64,000 bases of DNA from Pseudovirgaria hyperparasitica (taxonomy: Eukaryota > Ascomycota > Dothideomycetes > Acrospermales > Acrospermaceae): the NCBI RefSeq assembly GCF_010093815.1, contig NW_022985550.1:1315074-1379073 (forward strand), in the 5' to 3' direction. The position numbers and the translations under genes were made by a program. The notes below the pieces were generated by a model, which worked only from the letters and a program-made list of their open reading frames with translations, made no database searches and was not told where the DNA came from. This document shows, one piece after another, positions 1 through 10,374 of the stretch (position 1 is its first letter; each line of letters opens with the position of its first letter).

Positions 1-275
1 ACCGAGGTACCTCGTTGTGGAGTTTTGTTGTTGTACATGCAGGTATGACAGCTTCGCTTAGTTCGTATTCGGGGAAGTCTAGACCTTCAGTAACGCTGAA
101 TTTGGGTCAGCCAGTTTCCGTATCAATCTCTTGGATTGGTCTTCGGTCACAATATTATTCTACGCGTGTCAGATGCTTTGTTCGTATAACTCTACAGGCA
201 GACGTGGCGTCCAACCCTGCTCGTTTGGATGCACAAGTTCATGAAAACGTCCTACCTCAGCTTCGGCCGGATGCT

Positions 276-1331
276 TCAAGCTATCACTTCACGCATTCTC
301 GTACTCGCCTCGAGAGTTCGTTTGAGAACGATGATGTAGTGGTACACTTCTGGTCTGTACACCATCGTCCCATGGTTCTGTTCGCCTACTTGAGCTCGAC
401 TCTCCGTGGTCACGACAGGCTGTTTGAGCACTGGCGTCCAGTATCTGATAGGATTCGGCAATGGTTCTGGCATATGAACGGGTTTTCTAAACGGTGATGG
501 CCGAAATGGGATGCGGTCTTCGGAGAATGTAAGCATCATCCATAAGCAACTCGGCTTCGCTATCTGAGCGAGGTGAAGTGATAGTAGATTGACCGGATGT
601 ATGAGACTGTCTTCATCGGACTTGCGTAAAGGAGGACTCCCCGAGCGACTTGTGTTTGACTGTGTGCCCTCATTTTCAGACATAGGAGATGGACTCCTTA
701 TTTGAAAAGTCTTATAACGAGAGATAATGGACGTTGTTGAATCAAGAGATTTGAATTCGATATCTTCTCCGCATGCTATGGCGTCAGAACAAGACTTCTC
801 TATGATGATATCGAAAGAGTCAGGTTCCAGAACAGAGAGGATGGAAGGGAATGAAAGGAGATCTACCGCCTCCCAATGCATCATGCCGGTCGATAATGGC
901 TCACGAGGAACCGGAGGCAGTGCAGTCATATCTCTTGATGCTATCTCCTCGTCTCTCTCAACATCTTTCAAGATTTGTTGGATCATGCTTATGCGGTTTT
1001 TGTCATTCAGTTTGTCCCAAACGCCACTCTTTACAAGATCATTCTCCCATCGTCGGCCAAGCTCGACCGCATTCATGGAGAAATCAACATTCCAAATTTG
1101 CTCTGGATTGTCTACCAAGCTCCGTAATTGCATGGAAAGCAACGATGTGCCGCATCCGATATGGAGGATCTTGGGAACAATTCCCCTAGATTTGCACTGA
1201 GCTATGGCGCCGGCGACATGGTCGTCCAGAACGTTGGCAGGATGAAGCCAGTCGAATGGATTTGACTCTTTCTGGAAACGCAGATCCCAATACTCACGAG
1301 AGTAAAACGGGGCTGGTGCTCCTGAAGGCAT
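276..1331 (-). CDS. SAM-dependent methyltransferase (EEF1AKMT4/METTL13-like)
   Basis: Predicted class I SAM-dependent methyltransferase of 351 residues, intronless. The N-terminus carries the FYSREYWDLRFQ block typical of the METTL12/METTL13/EEF1AKMT4 group, followed by glycine-rich SAM motif I (ILHIGCGTS, residues 55-63), the acidic NVDFS strand, and a later DIIIEKSCSDA block matching the group's 'D-x-x-x-E-K' motif. Relatives modify lysines of translation elongation factors; the substrate here is inferred only. I start at the ATG at 1331, because the extra N-terminal residues of the longer open frame are unlike the family and the FYSREYW block begins shortly after this methionine. It diverges from the mitochondrial-type gene at 1525 with about 190 bp between starts. 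A low-complexity Ser-rich insert lies in the second half. Cytosolic location is likely, as no signal peptide is visible. Confidence 0.8.
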   Translation of the reverse strand: MPSGAPAPFYSREYWDLRFQKESNPFDWLHPANVLDDHVAGAIAQCKSRGIVPKILHIGCGTSLLSMQLRSLVDNPEQIWNVDFSMNAVELGRRWENDLVKSGVWDKLNDKNRISMIQQILKDVERDEEIASRDMTALPPVPREPLSTGMMHWEAVDLLSFPSILSVLEPDSFDIIIEKSCSDAIACGEDIEFKSLDSTTSIISRYKTFQIRSPSPMSENEGTQSNTSRSGSPPLRKSDEDSLIHPVNLLSLHLAQIAKPSCLWMMLTFSEDRIPFRPSPFRKPVHMPEPLPNPIRYWTPVLKQPVVTTESRAQVGEQNHGTMVYRPEVYHYIIVLKRTLEASTRMREVIA

Positions 1332-1524
1332 TTTTCTTTTGGCTTTGACGCCAGGTTTGGTGTCGCGTGTATAAGGGTACTGGCAAGCTTCTTGGCTAGC
1401 CGTTCTGAGATAGCATCGGATACCCTTCGGGCAATGCTCCGTATAATTCTCCACGAGTTTTGTATCTTCATGCCAGACTACCCATTGCGTTTCTGCTCAC
1501 AGATATCATCGATACTTAATTACG

Positions 1525-2352
1525 ATGTCACTGCCTTCAGCCAGCCGGGTCGCTCAGTTTCAGCGTTCTGCAGGACGACAGCTCCGATTCCAAACCTTCG
1601 CATGCCCATGGCTTCAGTCGAGACGGACCAAGACAACGAATGCGAACTACGAACCCATCGTCCTAGAAAAGCCCGACAGGTTTCGACCTCCTTCCCATCC
1701 GCAGCGCATTGTCAAACCCAAGCCGAAGATATACGGCCCTGATCTCACGGCGCAGCAGAAGATGGAACATAAAACCAAGCAGTATCCACACCTCATGCCT
1801 CCAGAGGACAGCTTTATGCATTGGTTCCTACACAGCAGATGGATACATATGTGGATCACACTAGTATATATTTATTCTCATATTGTGCTCTGGATTAGAC
1901 ACTAACTGCGACAGAGCGTTCTCATGTCTGCAGCTACCTACGTCTTCGTCCAGGACTTCTATCAGACTACGCCATACATGGATCTTCTACCCCCCAAGTC
2001 GGAGTTTCTGAGCCATCCATTCTCATTCATGGGACAATATCTCCAGGTATATAAGATGACGGTCATCTACAACAGCGAACAAGTTGCCGAGCTACGGCGC
2101 AAGAAGATTGAGGATGCGGAAAAGCAGAAGGAGTACAGACGTGCACATGGCTTACCAAACGAGCCATACATCCTTAGAAAGCTACCTGGGTACAAGGATG
2201 AGGTCGAGAGAGAGGCGGCGAAGAAAGAGGCAGCTGTCGTAGCAGAGGCAAACGCGGACGCTTCGCCAACCGCGGCAGCCGACGTGCCCGGGAGATTCAA
2301 GAGCTTTGAAGGGAAGATTGAATCGCCCAAGAAGTGGTTTGGAATCTGGTAG
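1525..2352 (+). CDS. Conserved fungal mitochondrial-type membrane protein
   Basis: Two exons, 1525..1863 and 1915..2352, give 258 residues. The 51-bp intron has a weak GTATAT donor, a good CTAAC branch point and a CAG end; splicing joins WITL to SVLMSAATYVF and so completes one transmembrane segment. The N-terminus is rich in Ser, Arg and Gln without acidic residues, as in a mitochondrial presequence. A single transmembrane helix lies near residues 105-125. The C-terminal half is a charged helix (ELRRKKIEDAEKQKEYRR) followed by an Ala-rich tail. I infer an inner-membrane protein but cannot name the family; a respiratory-complex accessory or assembly role is possible and unproven. It shares a short divergent promoter with the methyltransferase. 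Confidence 0.72.
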
Positions 2353-3171
2353 AAGGGTATGACCTTTAGAAGAGAGTGAAACGGGGATTCTCGCCATTTG
2401 TATAGTATGAAAAACATGCTCTGTGTACATATGATAGCGGGCGCATAAAATTTTCCTAGCAGCGTTCTAGCAGACGACTTCAAAGTAAAATTCTAGAGCC
2501 AGCCATAGGCCATGGGACATCGACCCGATGAATAACGAACCCACAAGGCCCAGCTGCCTGTTAAATTCGTCTCAGTTCGCGGAAAAAATAGAATTTGCTT
2601 TCTAAACTATTATAGTACCGACATGTCTAACAGTGCTCCGGGACAAAGAAATAAAGTGACTTGGGCCTCATACTTCGTTATATGCCTCGGACAGACACTC
2701 TGATTCACAGTGGACAGGAATAAAATGACGCAAGACTATGCGGCCGCCCGGTACTTGCGTACTCCATAGTGCTGCTATTAATTAGCGCTATCCCTACTCT
2801 ACTGCACTCTGCTGCTCCATTGTGTAGGAGGGCTATGCCAACACATTCGATCGACTGTGACAAATCTACCTGACGGTGAATCAATCACTGTGCTAGTAGA
2901 ACTTGATTTGTCCCTGGGATTAGCGAATCACAACAAGCCAGCACAGCCTCGTGACTTAGCTGCGAATCAGCAACCTCTTATGCCTGTCTGACAAGCTGGG
3001 ACACCCTACCGTCTAGGTGTTGCTGCCTCGTCGCCCCCTCATCTTTGTGCAGGTTCACTTCATTCATACTTGATCCAAATCCTTCAATTAGGTTTTTATT
3101 ATTACTTGCAATTGTAACAAGTACTCACTCAGGCCTACCTTTGACCACACTCTTGAAGTACAGATATCACT
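2353..3171. other. Intergenic region, no gene seen
   Basis: About 820 bp of mixed composition between two plus-strand genes. It should contain the terminator of the mitochondrial-type gene and the promoter of the small gene at 3172. I see no convincing coding frame, repeat or RNA gene. Confidence 0.6.
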
Positions 3172-3704
3172 ATGAGTCGCCTCGCAAAGATCGACACTGA
3201 TTGCGAGCGTCTACCGTCGGGCATGCGCCGAGTTGCTTACGACGCTGATACCCAACGTTACACATACAAGGACCCAACAGATGACTCTCTATGGGAAGGT
3301 GCAGAGGGCGCCCGATATGGCCTTCTCCGACGAAAGACAATATCTCCACAGAGGCTTTTCAGTGATGTAAGTCATTCTACTTAAGTGCCATGGATACCGA
3401 TGCGGTCTGTGGTCGTGTTACTCTTCGAAGTATTACCATCATCTTGGTGAAAAGCACTGTTAACTTATCATCACAGCACTACGATAATGACCTTCTGCCT
3501 CCATACCAACAGCACCCAGCTGGCAATTGCACACGAACCAACCCAAGCGCTCACTGTTCTTGCTATTTCTGCAAGGCCTCCGTAGCTGTCAAGCCGCCGA
3601 TGCGCGAACGCTCTAGTTCTTTAGTCCAAGGAGTCCAGTCTGTAGCTCAAACTATCAAGAGATCAGTATCTGTTAGGGCGTCGAAACCTTCTGCTCCTAA
3701 ATAA
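3172..3704 (+). CDS. Small conserved fungal protein (YDADTQ motif)
   Basis: Two exons, 3172..3366 and 3477..3704, code for 140 residues. The intron has a perfect GTAAGT donor and a TCACAG acceptor and keeps phase 0 (RLFSD joined to HYDNDLLPPY). The first exon contains the block VAYDADTQRYTYKD followed by SLWEGAEGARYG. I associate that block with small conserved Pezizomycotina proteins, sometimes annotated with LysM-type names because longer relatives carry LysM domains; no LysM domain is visible here. The second exon ends in a Ser/Lys-rich basic tail after a CSCYFC cysteine cluster. No signal peptide is apparent. Function unknown. Confidence 0.65.
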
Positions 3705-4081
3705 GTACTTAGGAGGAAATTAAGATGAATAATGCTACGCTACTAGGGGTGTGGGGTAGTTTGTAGAATTAATCTGCTTCAGGGATCATGCGACGACAAA
3801 CAATACGTGTCTTAAATTCCGTGCCTGCATGCACGAAATTTCAAATAACTCATTATTCACTCAACTCTCTAAGGATGCGCTACTCAAAGTTATAATGTCA
3901 CTGATGTTCTGACATCAGCGCTGTTTCAGAGGCTTCCTACTGCGGCCCGAATTCAACGTCACGATTCCATGTCTAGTACTAAGATAATTCTAATATGACT
4001 CTACTGTGCGGGGTGCATAACTATCGTTATACTCTCCCCTCTACGCCCTTTTCCATTTTAATCTAGTATGGAATCTTTGAA
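3705..4081. other. Intergenic region, no gene seen
   Basis: A 377-bp AT-leaning spacer between the small conserved gene and the protease gene. Nothing beyond presumed promoter and 3' end signals can be seen. Confidence 0.6.
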
Positions 4082-5200
4082 ATGGTCTCCTTTTTATCAT
4101 TCGCTGTCCTTGCGTATACATTCTTTATCCCATGTCTTGCCGATGGACTACCATACTATGTGCATCCCACATGTGTTCATAATGACTCAGGTGTACAAGA
4201 GGCTATTGAAGAAGCAGTCTTAATGGCGCAACGGAGTGTCGCCCGTCTGGATACCAAGGACCCTGATATCCGAAAGGTCTTCTGGTATACATTTGGTGCT
4301 GATATTTCTCGTCGAACGAGTAACATTCCTATGAGGAAGGTGCGCAAGATTATGAAAGGCATTGGTGACATGAAAGGTGTCGAGACAATGCAAGATAGCG
4401 TCGTACGTATTATTTGCGACCACGACAAACGCTGGAAACCGCCACCCGAAGACATGAAACTGCAAAAAGACAAGTTAGGCAACGACCTACCAGATTGGTC
4501 ACAAGATTCTCTAAAACCAAGCGACGAGAGAGCTCTAATTGATGCGGAGCAACTGAAAGATGGCACCCTCGACACTGAGCCGTGGCGTTTGAATTTTGGG
4601 CATAAGCGAGTATGCCATGAAAGGGGATCAATCGCTATGTACACCCTTACCTATCATGGTAGTATCCCTAAATTCGGGAAAGGAAGAGCCGATGTGACAA
4701 TCTGTAGTCCATTCGATCGTGCTCCAGTGACGACACTTAGAAAACTTATGACCATACCTGACTTCGACATTGTAAGGGACACAACTCTGGTTGGGTCTAG
4801 GGATTCACCTCCGACAGCCATGGCTCCAACAGCGTTGATGAGTTTCATGCTCCTGCATGAACTCACACATCTTGTGGACTTCGACCGTAAGTTCCTTCAT
4901 CTCAAATGATCTACCAACGAGCAGTTGACTAATAATTATTCCTAGGTGAGGATGTACCCGAACCGGATCCATATGGATGGCAACACATTATACATATGAG
5001 TTTGGAATCGAGATTGCTTAATGCAGATAATTATGGTAAACTCTTGTGTCTAATTATATACACGTGCTAATAATGACTTAGCGTTTCTTGGCTTACTTGC
5101 TCTCCTAGGAGACTATAGAGTTAAGCTGGATGGGGACCAACGTCGGGCCAAGGGCGGATACTTGGTCAACACGGATTATGACTTCGGGTTTCGCCCATGA
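4082..5200 (+). CDS. Secreted aspzincin-like (M35-type) metalloprotease
   Basis: Three exons, 4082..4886, 4946..5035 and 5082..5200, give 337 residues. A hydrophobic signal peptide (FLSFAVLAYTFFIPCLADG) spans about residues 3-21. The zinc-binding HELTH motif is at residues 259-263, and the second exon supplies EPDPYGWQH, which fits the downstream Asp-x-Tyr-Gly region where aspzincins place their third zinc ligand. The NADNYAFLGLLAL block then matches the usual C-terminal helix of fungal secreted members of this putative-peptidase group. Both introns are short (59 and 46 bp) with CTAAT-type branch points. I infer an extracellular metalloendopeptidase, with substrate unknown. The I78-type inhibitor gene lies about 650 bp downstream on the same strand. 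Confidence 0.8.
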
Positions 5201-5850
5201 CTGCCAGAGGATATGGAGAAAATAGACTCCTCTAGAGCTTTGTCCAAAGAACCGCATAGCTATCAACTAGAGCCAAATGATGAGCTCACAAAAAACTGTA
5301 CTGGATATTGGCACCGAATAGGAAGTACCAATATTAAAGCAGGCTGTTCAACCTAGCAAGCGTGTTGCTCCTAAGGAATGGCTAGGGGTATGGAAATATG
5401 CTTCAAAGTAGGATGTCTTTATCTCTTATGTGGTGCAAGCTACAATCACAAAGGCACCCTAAAGAGTGAAACCCTCTAATACTACTCGTGTAGCATCGTT
5501 CCATGATTCTAGCTACTTGAAACAGTTGATATATGACAAGAGTACACTTCTGAAGACCAAGCCGACGTGCCCGCTAGGTCTCCAGCAAAGTCGAGTACTA
5601 ACCGAATTTGGCGTAGAGCCTGTAACGAGTGAACTGCCTATGTGGGTTAGCGGGGTAACAGCTCAATGCACGATGGCGTACCAGCACTCAAACCAGGCAT
5701 CCAAACATATAAACCTCCTCGATCCAGCCCTCCACTGTCCTTCCGATTCCCCGACATACAGTTCCAGAATTCCCTCAACTTGAAACAAGCCAATCTCTCA
5801 TAGATACCGCAACGATATTCGCGCAGTGACGTCATACCGACAATCCCACA
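5201..5850. other. Intergenic region, no gene seen
   Basis: About 650 bp between the protease and the inhibitor gene. One open frame of about 105 codons on the plus strand has no recognisable domain and no biased composition, so I do not call it. Confidence 0.55.
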
Positions 5851-6169
5851 ATGGCCGACAGAGCAGAAGAGTGGAAGACTAAGTTGATCGGCAAGAAGCT
5901 TGGCGACAATCATGACGACTCGGTACGATGCAAACAGTCCACTGGGTCGTACGCATGAGTAACGATATGCTGATTCAATCCAGACGTTCAGCAAGACAGA
6001 CCTGCCTGAAGGCCACAGGGTGTTGGAGGAGAACGAACCCACGACAAAGGAGTTTTTTGTCGACAGGTGTGTGTACTCGCTGAGGCTTCGAGGTCGCTGC
6101 TAACGAGAAGGTAGATTGAACGTGGTGAAGGACAAGGAGGGTGTGGTTTCGAGGGTGTATTATGGGTAG
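5851..6169 (+). CDS. I78-family peptidase inhibitor, small cytosolic protein
   Basis: A small three-exon gene whose frames are individually too short to stand out: 5851..5922, 5984..6066 and 6115..6169, giving 69 residues. The protein runs LIGKKLGDNHDDS, then LPEGHRVLEENE, and ends DRLNVVVDKEGVVSRVYYG. The pattern LPxGxRV...DRLNV.VD..G.V..V..G is that of the I78 (potato-inhibitor-I-like) family, which binds serine proteases through an exposed loop between these blocks. No signal peptide is present, as in many fungal members, so it probably acts inside the cell. Both introns (61 and 48 bp) have good acceptors, and the second has a clear GCTAACG branch point. All three phases fit without a stop, which is the main support for the model. 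Confidence 0.82.
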
Positions 6170-7560
6170 AACGGGGACGTCCTGCGATCGATTCCCGGTG
6201 CAGATTCTCACGTAGCTGGGGCGACGTCTTCTCGTCAAGTGCCGTCAGGAAGTAGGTGTCTGTGACAAGGATGTATCGTATCGGATATGGGCTCTTGGAA
6301 TACCGATTCTTGTTCGCCACGTGTATGTTGTCTCCAAAGTGCTATGTACTGAGAAGTAAGAATTAAAGTACGCCTGCGATGCTCCAGCTATAATTTTTGA
6401 TGGCCACTTTACTAGGTCTGCACCGACAGCTCGCTTCAAAACACCATCCAAAAAGTACTATAACAGTTTTCCCCTTGCTCGTTGAGTTGTTCACGATTGT
6501 GTCTACCTCGAGACGATCGCACAGCTCCTCACCATTCGCAGGCAACCTACCGTCATATCATCTATAAAGTAGAACCTTTTCGAGCACCTATGAACTCGGA
6601 TATTGGGTTCGTGTTTGTGTGTTTGGATTGAGGATTTGCGGTAGCGATATTCGGAGCGATGAAGTCCCTTGGAACGCTGATCATGATCTGATGCTTGGTC
6701 AATCCGTTCTGCAGGGAAATTCTGTGTGTCGTCAAGGGACCCTCCCCTAGCTCTTCCTTATCAGGTTGCTCGTTTCTCGAAGGCTCTTACTCGCTGTGTT
6801 TAAACATAACCTTCATGAGCTATGTGTCAAAAGTAACATTGACATGGAAACTGTGCGCTGCGACTGGGAGCGAGAACTCATGCATGCCCAACGCATCTTG
6901 TATACAGAGAAATGAATCCGGGTTATGATTGCTGTAAGTAGTATCAGTGTGACGACTAATGACCGATTCATTCGTTCAAACTGGGACTCCTAGCTGTGTT
7001 GGGTTCCATCTATAATCAAATATCAGCCAGCCTACTAGGTAGTCTCCTTGGTCATTCGAGGGCATTCCTAACTGGAGATCTCCTCCGGAAGGTGACTCCT
7101 TCTCGTCATCCCTAGAAGTCATATTCGCGTGGAGTACTTTGGTTCTAGTTGATGAGAGCACTTCTGAGCGTTAGTATGAGCGACTGACCCGAGACAGGCC
7201 ATTCTACAACGAATGGAAACATAATTTGACAGTGATATCAAATCAGGAATAACACCCTGTATTCCACCAAGAAATGGGGCATGAGAATGTGCCTAGAACG
7301 TTGTACCGGTCGATCAGGACCTTGGCGTTGTTATTCGAAGCGCGTGCCTGAAATCACTTCCCACGTGAATCAACTTTGTTGTTGGCACGCGTCGCGTACC
7401 GTCCTGACGTATTTGATTTTCTTGCGCACATACGAAATTTGTAGCTGGTGCGTCGCATATAAATATACCCAGCATCTACAGCTCTTTTCAACAACAATCC
7501 CTCCAGAACGATACCCAAACAACTCTTCGCTATAGCTGACCAACAACTTTCTTCTTTACA
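6170..7560. other. Intergenic region, possibly with decayed coding remnants
   Basis: About 1.4 kb of somewhat AT-rich DNA. Short open frames occur on both strands (a minus-strand one near 6363-6545 and another near 6976-7161), but none shows a domain, a consistent exon chain or a plausible start. The last 150 bp act as promoter for the gene at 7561. Confidence 0.5.
7458..7465 (+). promoter_or_regulatory. Probable TATA box upstream of the gene at 7561
   Basis: A TATAAATA match lies about 95-100 bp before the ATG at 7561 and is followed by a pyrimidine/CAAC-rich leader typical of a short fungal 5' UTR. It supports placing the translation start at 7561 instead of the internal ATG at 7673. Confidence 0.5.
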
Positions 7561-8455
7561 ATGGTATAGCCCCGACTCACTTGATTTATATCCACATCAC
7601 TGACAGTGGTAGTCTCCAACGTCAGCTAAACTTGGCCCTGCAGGTTCGCCAATCAAAGATCTGATCCCATATATGCCAACAGAAGAATACTTCCAGGAGC
7701 TCTTCGACGGCGCGCGATGGATGCGAAATAGCAACGAGAGGACCGAACATAATGATAATTGCCCGACCGACAAGGTTGATGACAGCTCTTGGCTCTTGAA
7801 GAGCTTCGACAAGAACGAGACTCCGCCAACGGGAGCGGACAATTCAGATCATCCAGTGTCATCCGAATCGCAAAACAACGTCCGCGACGGACGAAGAGCT
7901 TTGGTGGGTATGATGGACGAGGCTCAAGTGCTCTTACGACAATTCTATAACTCAGAAACACGTGTGCCCGAGAAAAAGGAACTTCCCACCTTGAAAGACG
8001 ACACTTCAACCGAGGACGGTATGAAGGCTTGGGTGAAGCTGCTCGAAGATCAACAGGCGGAGTTGGAAGAGAATTTGATGAGTCTTGAGGGGCATAAGAG
8101 AGTTGACGGATTCATCGAGCAGCGTGCCAAGTCCAGCAGCTTCACAGGACTTCCACCCCATCCGCAGCAAGATCCAAGGGAGCGTTCTCGACAGCTCGCA
8201 CGCAGAATGCGATGCTTCATTGACCGGACGCGAGGGGCACTTAAAGTGCTCCGATCCAGAATCCGATCGATGCGGAAGGTTCGCAAGGAACCTCCAACGG
8301 GACCCCGGAGCTGGGATGACCCTCGAGACCACGAGGAAGAATGTCTCGACGACAAAATGGACCGGATGAACGACTGGTCCTCCAGGTTTGAACACGGTCG
8401 CCTTGTTCGCGGCCGAGGACCGCCCTACGGCAAGCGTGGGTACGGACGCTTGTGA
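7561..8455 (+). CDS. Charged hypothetical protein with predicted coiled coil
   Basis: The main open frame (from ATG 7673) codes for 260 residues. I extend it to an ATG-only first exon, 7561..7563, spliced through a 49-bp intron (7564..7612, CTGAC branch, TAG end) to 7613, giving 281 residues. That exon sits just behind a TATA box and gives an open frame, but the donor GTATAG is weak, so the start is uncertain. The middle is highly charged and helical (LLEDQQAELEENLMSLE), probably coiled-coil. It is followed by an Arg-rich stretch and an RGRGPPYGKRGYGR tail like an RGG region, so nucleic-acid binding is conceivable. I recognise no family. Confidence 0.6.
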
Positions 8456-9009
8456 ACACACCATGTCAGCAAGCATTCAGCAAGAGTGCATACATGCGGA
8501 GACAAGAATTGGACTGTATTGGAAAGCTACACAACTCTTTGTGGATATCTTACAGCGAATCAAAGGATCAGAGAAGGTTGATGGGCCATTGAGGACACAT
8601 TGAGAGAGCCATGTCTCGATGCCTTGTGGAAAGCAGGAAATTGGACGGAGAGTTTGAAGAAGAAGACCTAGTAGTCTGATAGCTTACGCGGATACTCGAA
8701 TATCCCAATTCCACTATATGACGTGCCCCAAATCTACTGCCAGACTCGTGCAAGTGACCAGGTTTGCTTTGACTCAGCCATCGCCGTAAAACTAGTGGCA
8801 CTTTATGAGCGTCCAGAGTTGCGTCGTCGTCATCCACGTATTGTGACCAAATAGTCGTAAGGCCATTCTTCTCAGCACAGACGTGATGCACCTGCTGGGC
8901 ATTGGCCGCAGACGTTGTCTACTGATGGCGTTACAGCCCATGCAACGAGGATATCTATCGTATAGTAGAGTCCTATCCGTTGTCTCATCAGAAGCTCAAA
9001 ACATCCCTC
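8456..9009. other. Convergent intergenic region, no gene seen
   Basis: About 550 bp between two convergent genes, expected to hold both 3' ends. No coding signal or repeat is evident. Confidence 0.6.
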
Positions 9010-9735
9010 TCACTCGACCCTCCTCCTACTCGCTCTCTCCCCCTCGTTCTGTTCCGCCGCCACGCCCCTCACGGCATCCGTCACCAGCTCCCTCAACTGC
9101 CTCTGCCCCTCCTCACCCTGAAAGTCCTCTCTCGCAGCCAACTCCTCAATGCGCCTCCTGAACTCCGGATCCGGCGCCTCCAACCCATCCGCATCCGCAG
9201 ACACATGGCCAATGTCAATCTTGACATTCTCAGGCAGCGCCGGCGGGACACGCACACCATTCGCCCGCGCATCTACATTATCCGACCCAGACGCATCCGA
9301 CGCCGCACCGTTCTGGATCGCGCCTTGTTGCGTGCCGGCAGCAGGTTGCGAGACGCCGGTGCGCTCGCGCAGGTACGACGCCACGAGAATCCACTCCTCG
9401 GACTCGGCACGCTCGAGCACGGTTTCGCCCTCGCTGTTGCGCGCGTGTGCGTCGGCGCCGAGCTCTTCGATCAGACAGCGCGCGACAGGCACGGTTTCGG
9501 CGTAGAAGAGCGGTGTGTCGCCGTCGGAGTCGCGCGTGTTAGGTGAGGCGTTGTACGTGGTGACGAGAGCGCGGAGCAGGTCGATGTGTGCGTAGGATGC
9601 GGCGGCGTGGAGGAGGGTGTAGCCGTTGGCGTCGGCGGCGGTGGCGAGGGTAGGGTGTTGGGTGAGGGTGGTGAGGATTTGGGAGGGCCGGTCGGGGAGG
9701 ATATTCAGGAGGAGGTCAATGGAGGGAGTCGCCAT
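9010..9735 (-). CDS. Small ankyrin-repeat protein (yeast YGL242C-like)
   Basis: An intronless protein of 241 residues. Residues 30-125 hold about three ankyrin repeats, with the signatures NGYTLLHAAASYAHIDLLRAL, DGDTPLFYAETVPVARCLIE and EGETVLERAESEEWILVASYL. After a low-complexity Ala/Gly/Ser linker the C-terminal part is acidic and helical (PEFRRRIEELAARED). Size and layout resemble the small fungal ankyrin proteins such as yeast YGL242C, whose role is not established. A protein-interaction role is inferred. It diverges from the PAP2 gene, with starts about 640 bp apart. Confidence 0.82.
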   Translation of the reverse strand: MATPSIDLLLNILPDRPSQILTTLTQHPTLATAADANGYTLLHAAASYAHIDLLRALVTTYNASPNTRDSDGDTPLFYAETVPVARCLIEELGADAHARNSEGETVLERAESEEWILVASYLRERTGVSQPAAGTQQGAIQNGAASDASGSDNVDARANGVRVPPALPENVKIDIGHVSADADGLEAPDPEFRRRIEELAAREDFQGEEGQRQLRELVTDAVRGVAAEQNEGERASRRRVE

Positions 9736-10374
9736 GGTGTTAAAGTTCTGGTTGTGTAGTGGTAGAGAAGTTTTTTGGACATGGAGGGAGGGAGTTGTGG
9801 TGATGCGGGCACGCTAGCACATGGATATCCTGGGGTTGTGGTATAGCTATTATTAGGGAAGACGGGCGCCCTTCTCGAGGTGAAGGTATTACTCCTCCAT
9901 GATAATGTTGCATAACATGACGAAACTCATGCTCTCCCTCATTTTGACAAGATTCCAACTGCTCAACATGAACACCTTAGCAGCAACACAGCAGTTCCAG
10001 CCGGAAGCGCGCGTTTGGCGGCCAAGCAGCTGAGCCTCGCGCCTTTTGCTTGGCTGACGTGACCCCAAACACTCGATTTGTCGCGTGCTCGCACTCGCTG
10101 CAGTGTTGTGAAGTCGTCACACAGTCATCAAGACATGCATGGATGCAGCATTCCTCTCTCCACCTGTAGCCTTTCCCGTGTTCTTGGATGAACGAGGTCA
10201 CAAGCAGAAGAAGATACGGCGATGGAGCGGCTGTGCGATCTCCCAGTGGATTGAAGCTTCAGGCTCTCCATCTTAGTGCCTCTTGGCTGGCGCGAATGTT
10301 TCTTTAAACATGTCCCCTTCCTCGAATCGTCGGTCTGCTCATCTCTCCTATATCCATCATCTCACCAGCTCACG
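9736..10374. other. Divergent promoter region
   Basis: About 640 bp between the divergently transcribed ankyrin and PAP2 genes. No additional gene is visible; it presumably holds both promoters. Confidence 0.6.

Noticed and set aside
6245-7161. Minus-strand frames considered as a spliced gene
   Set aside because: No combination of donors and acceptors joined them into a coherent protein, and no domain was recognised.
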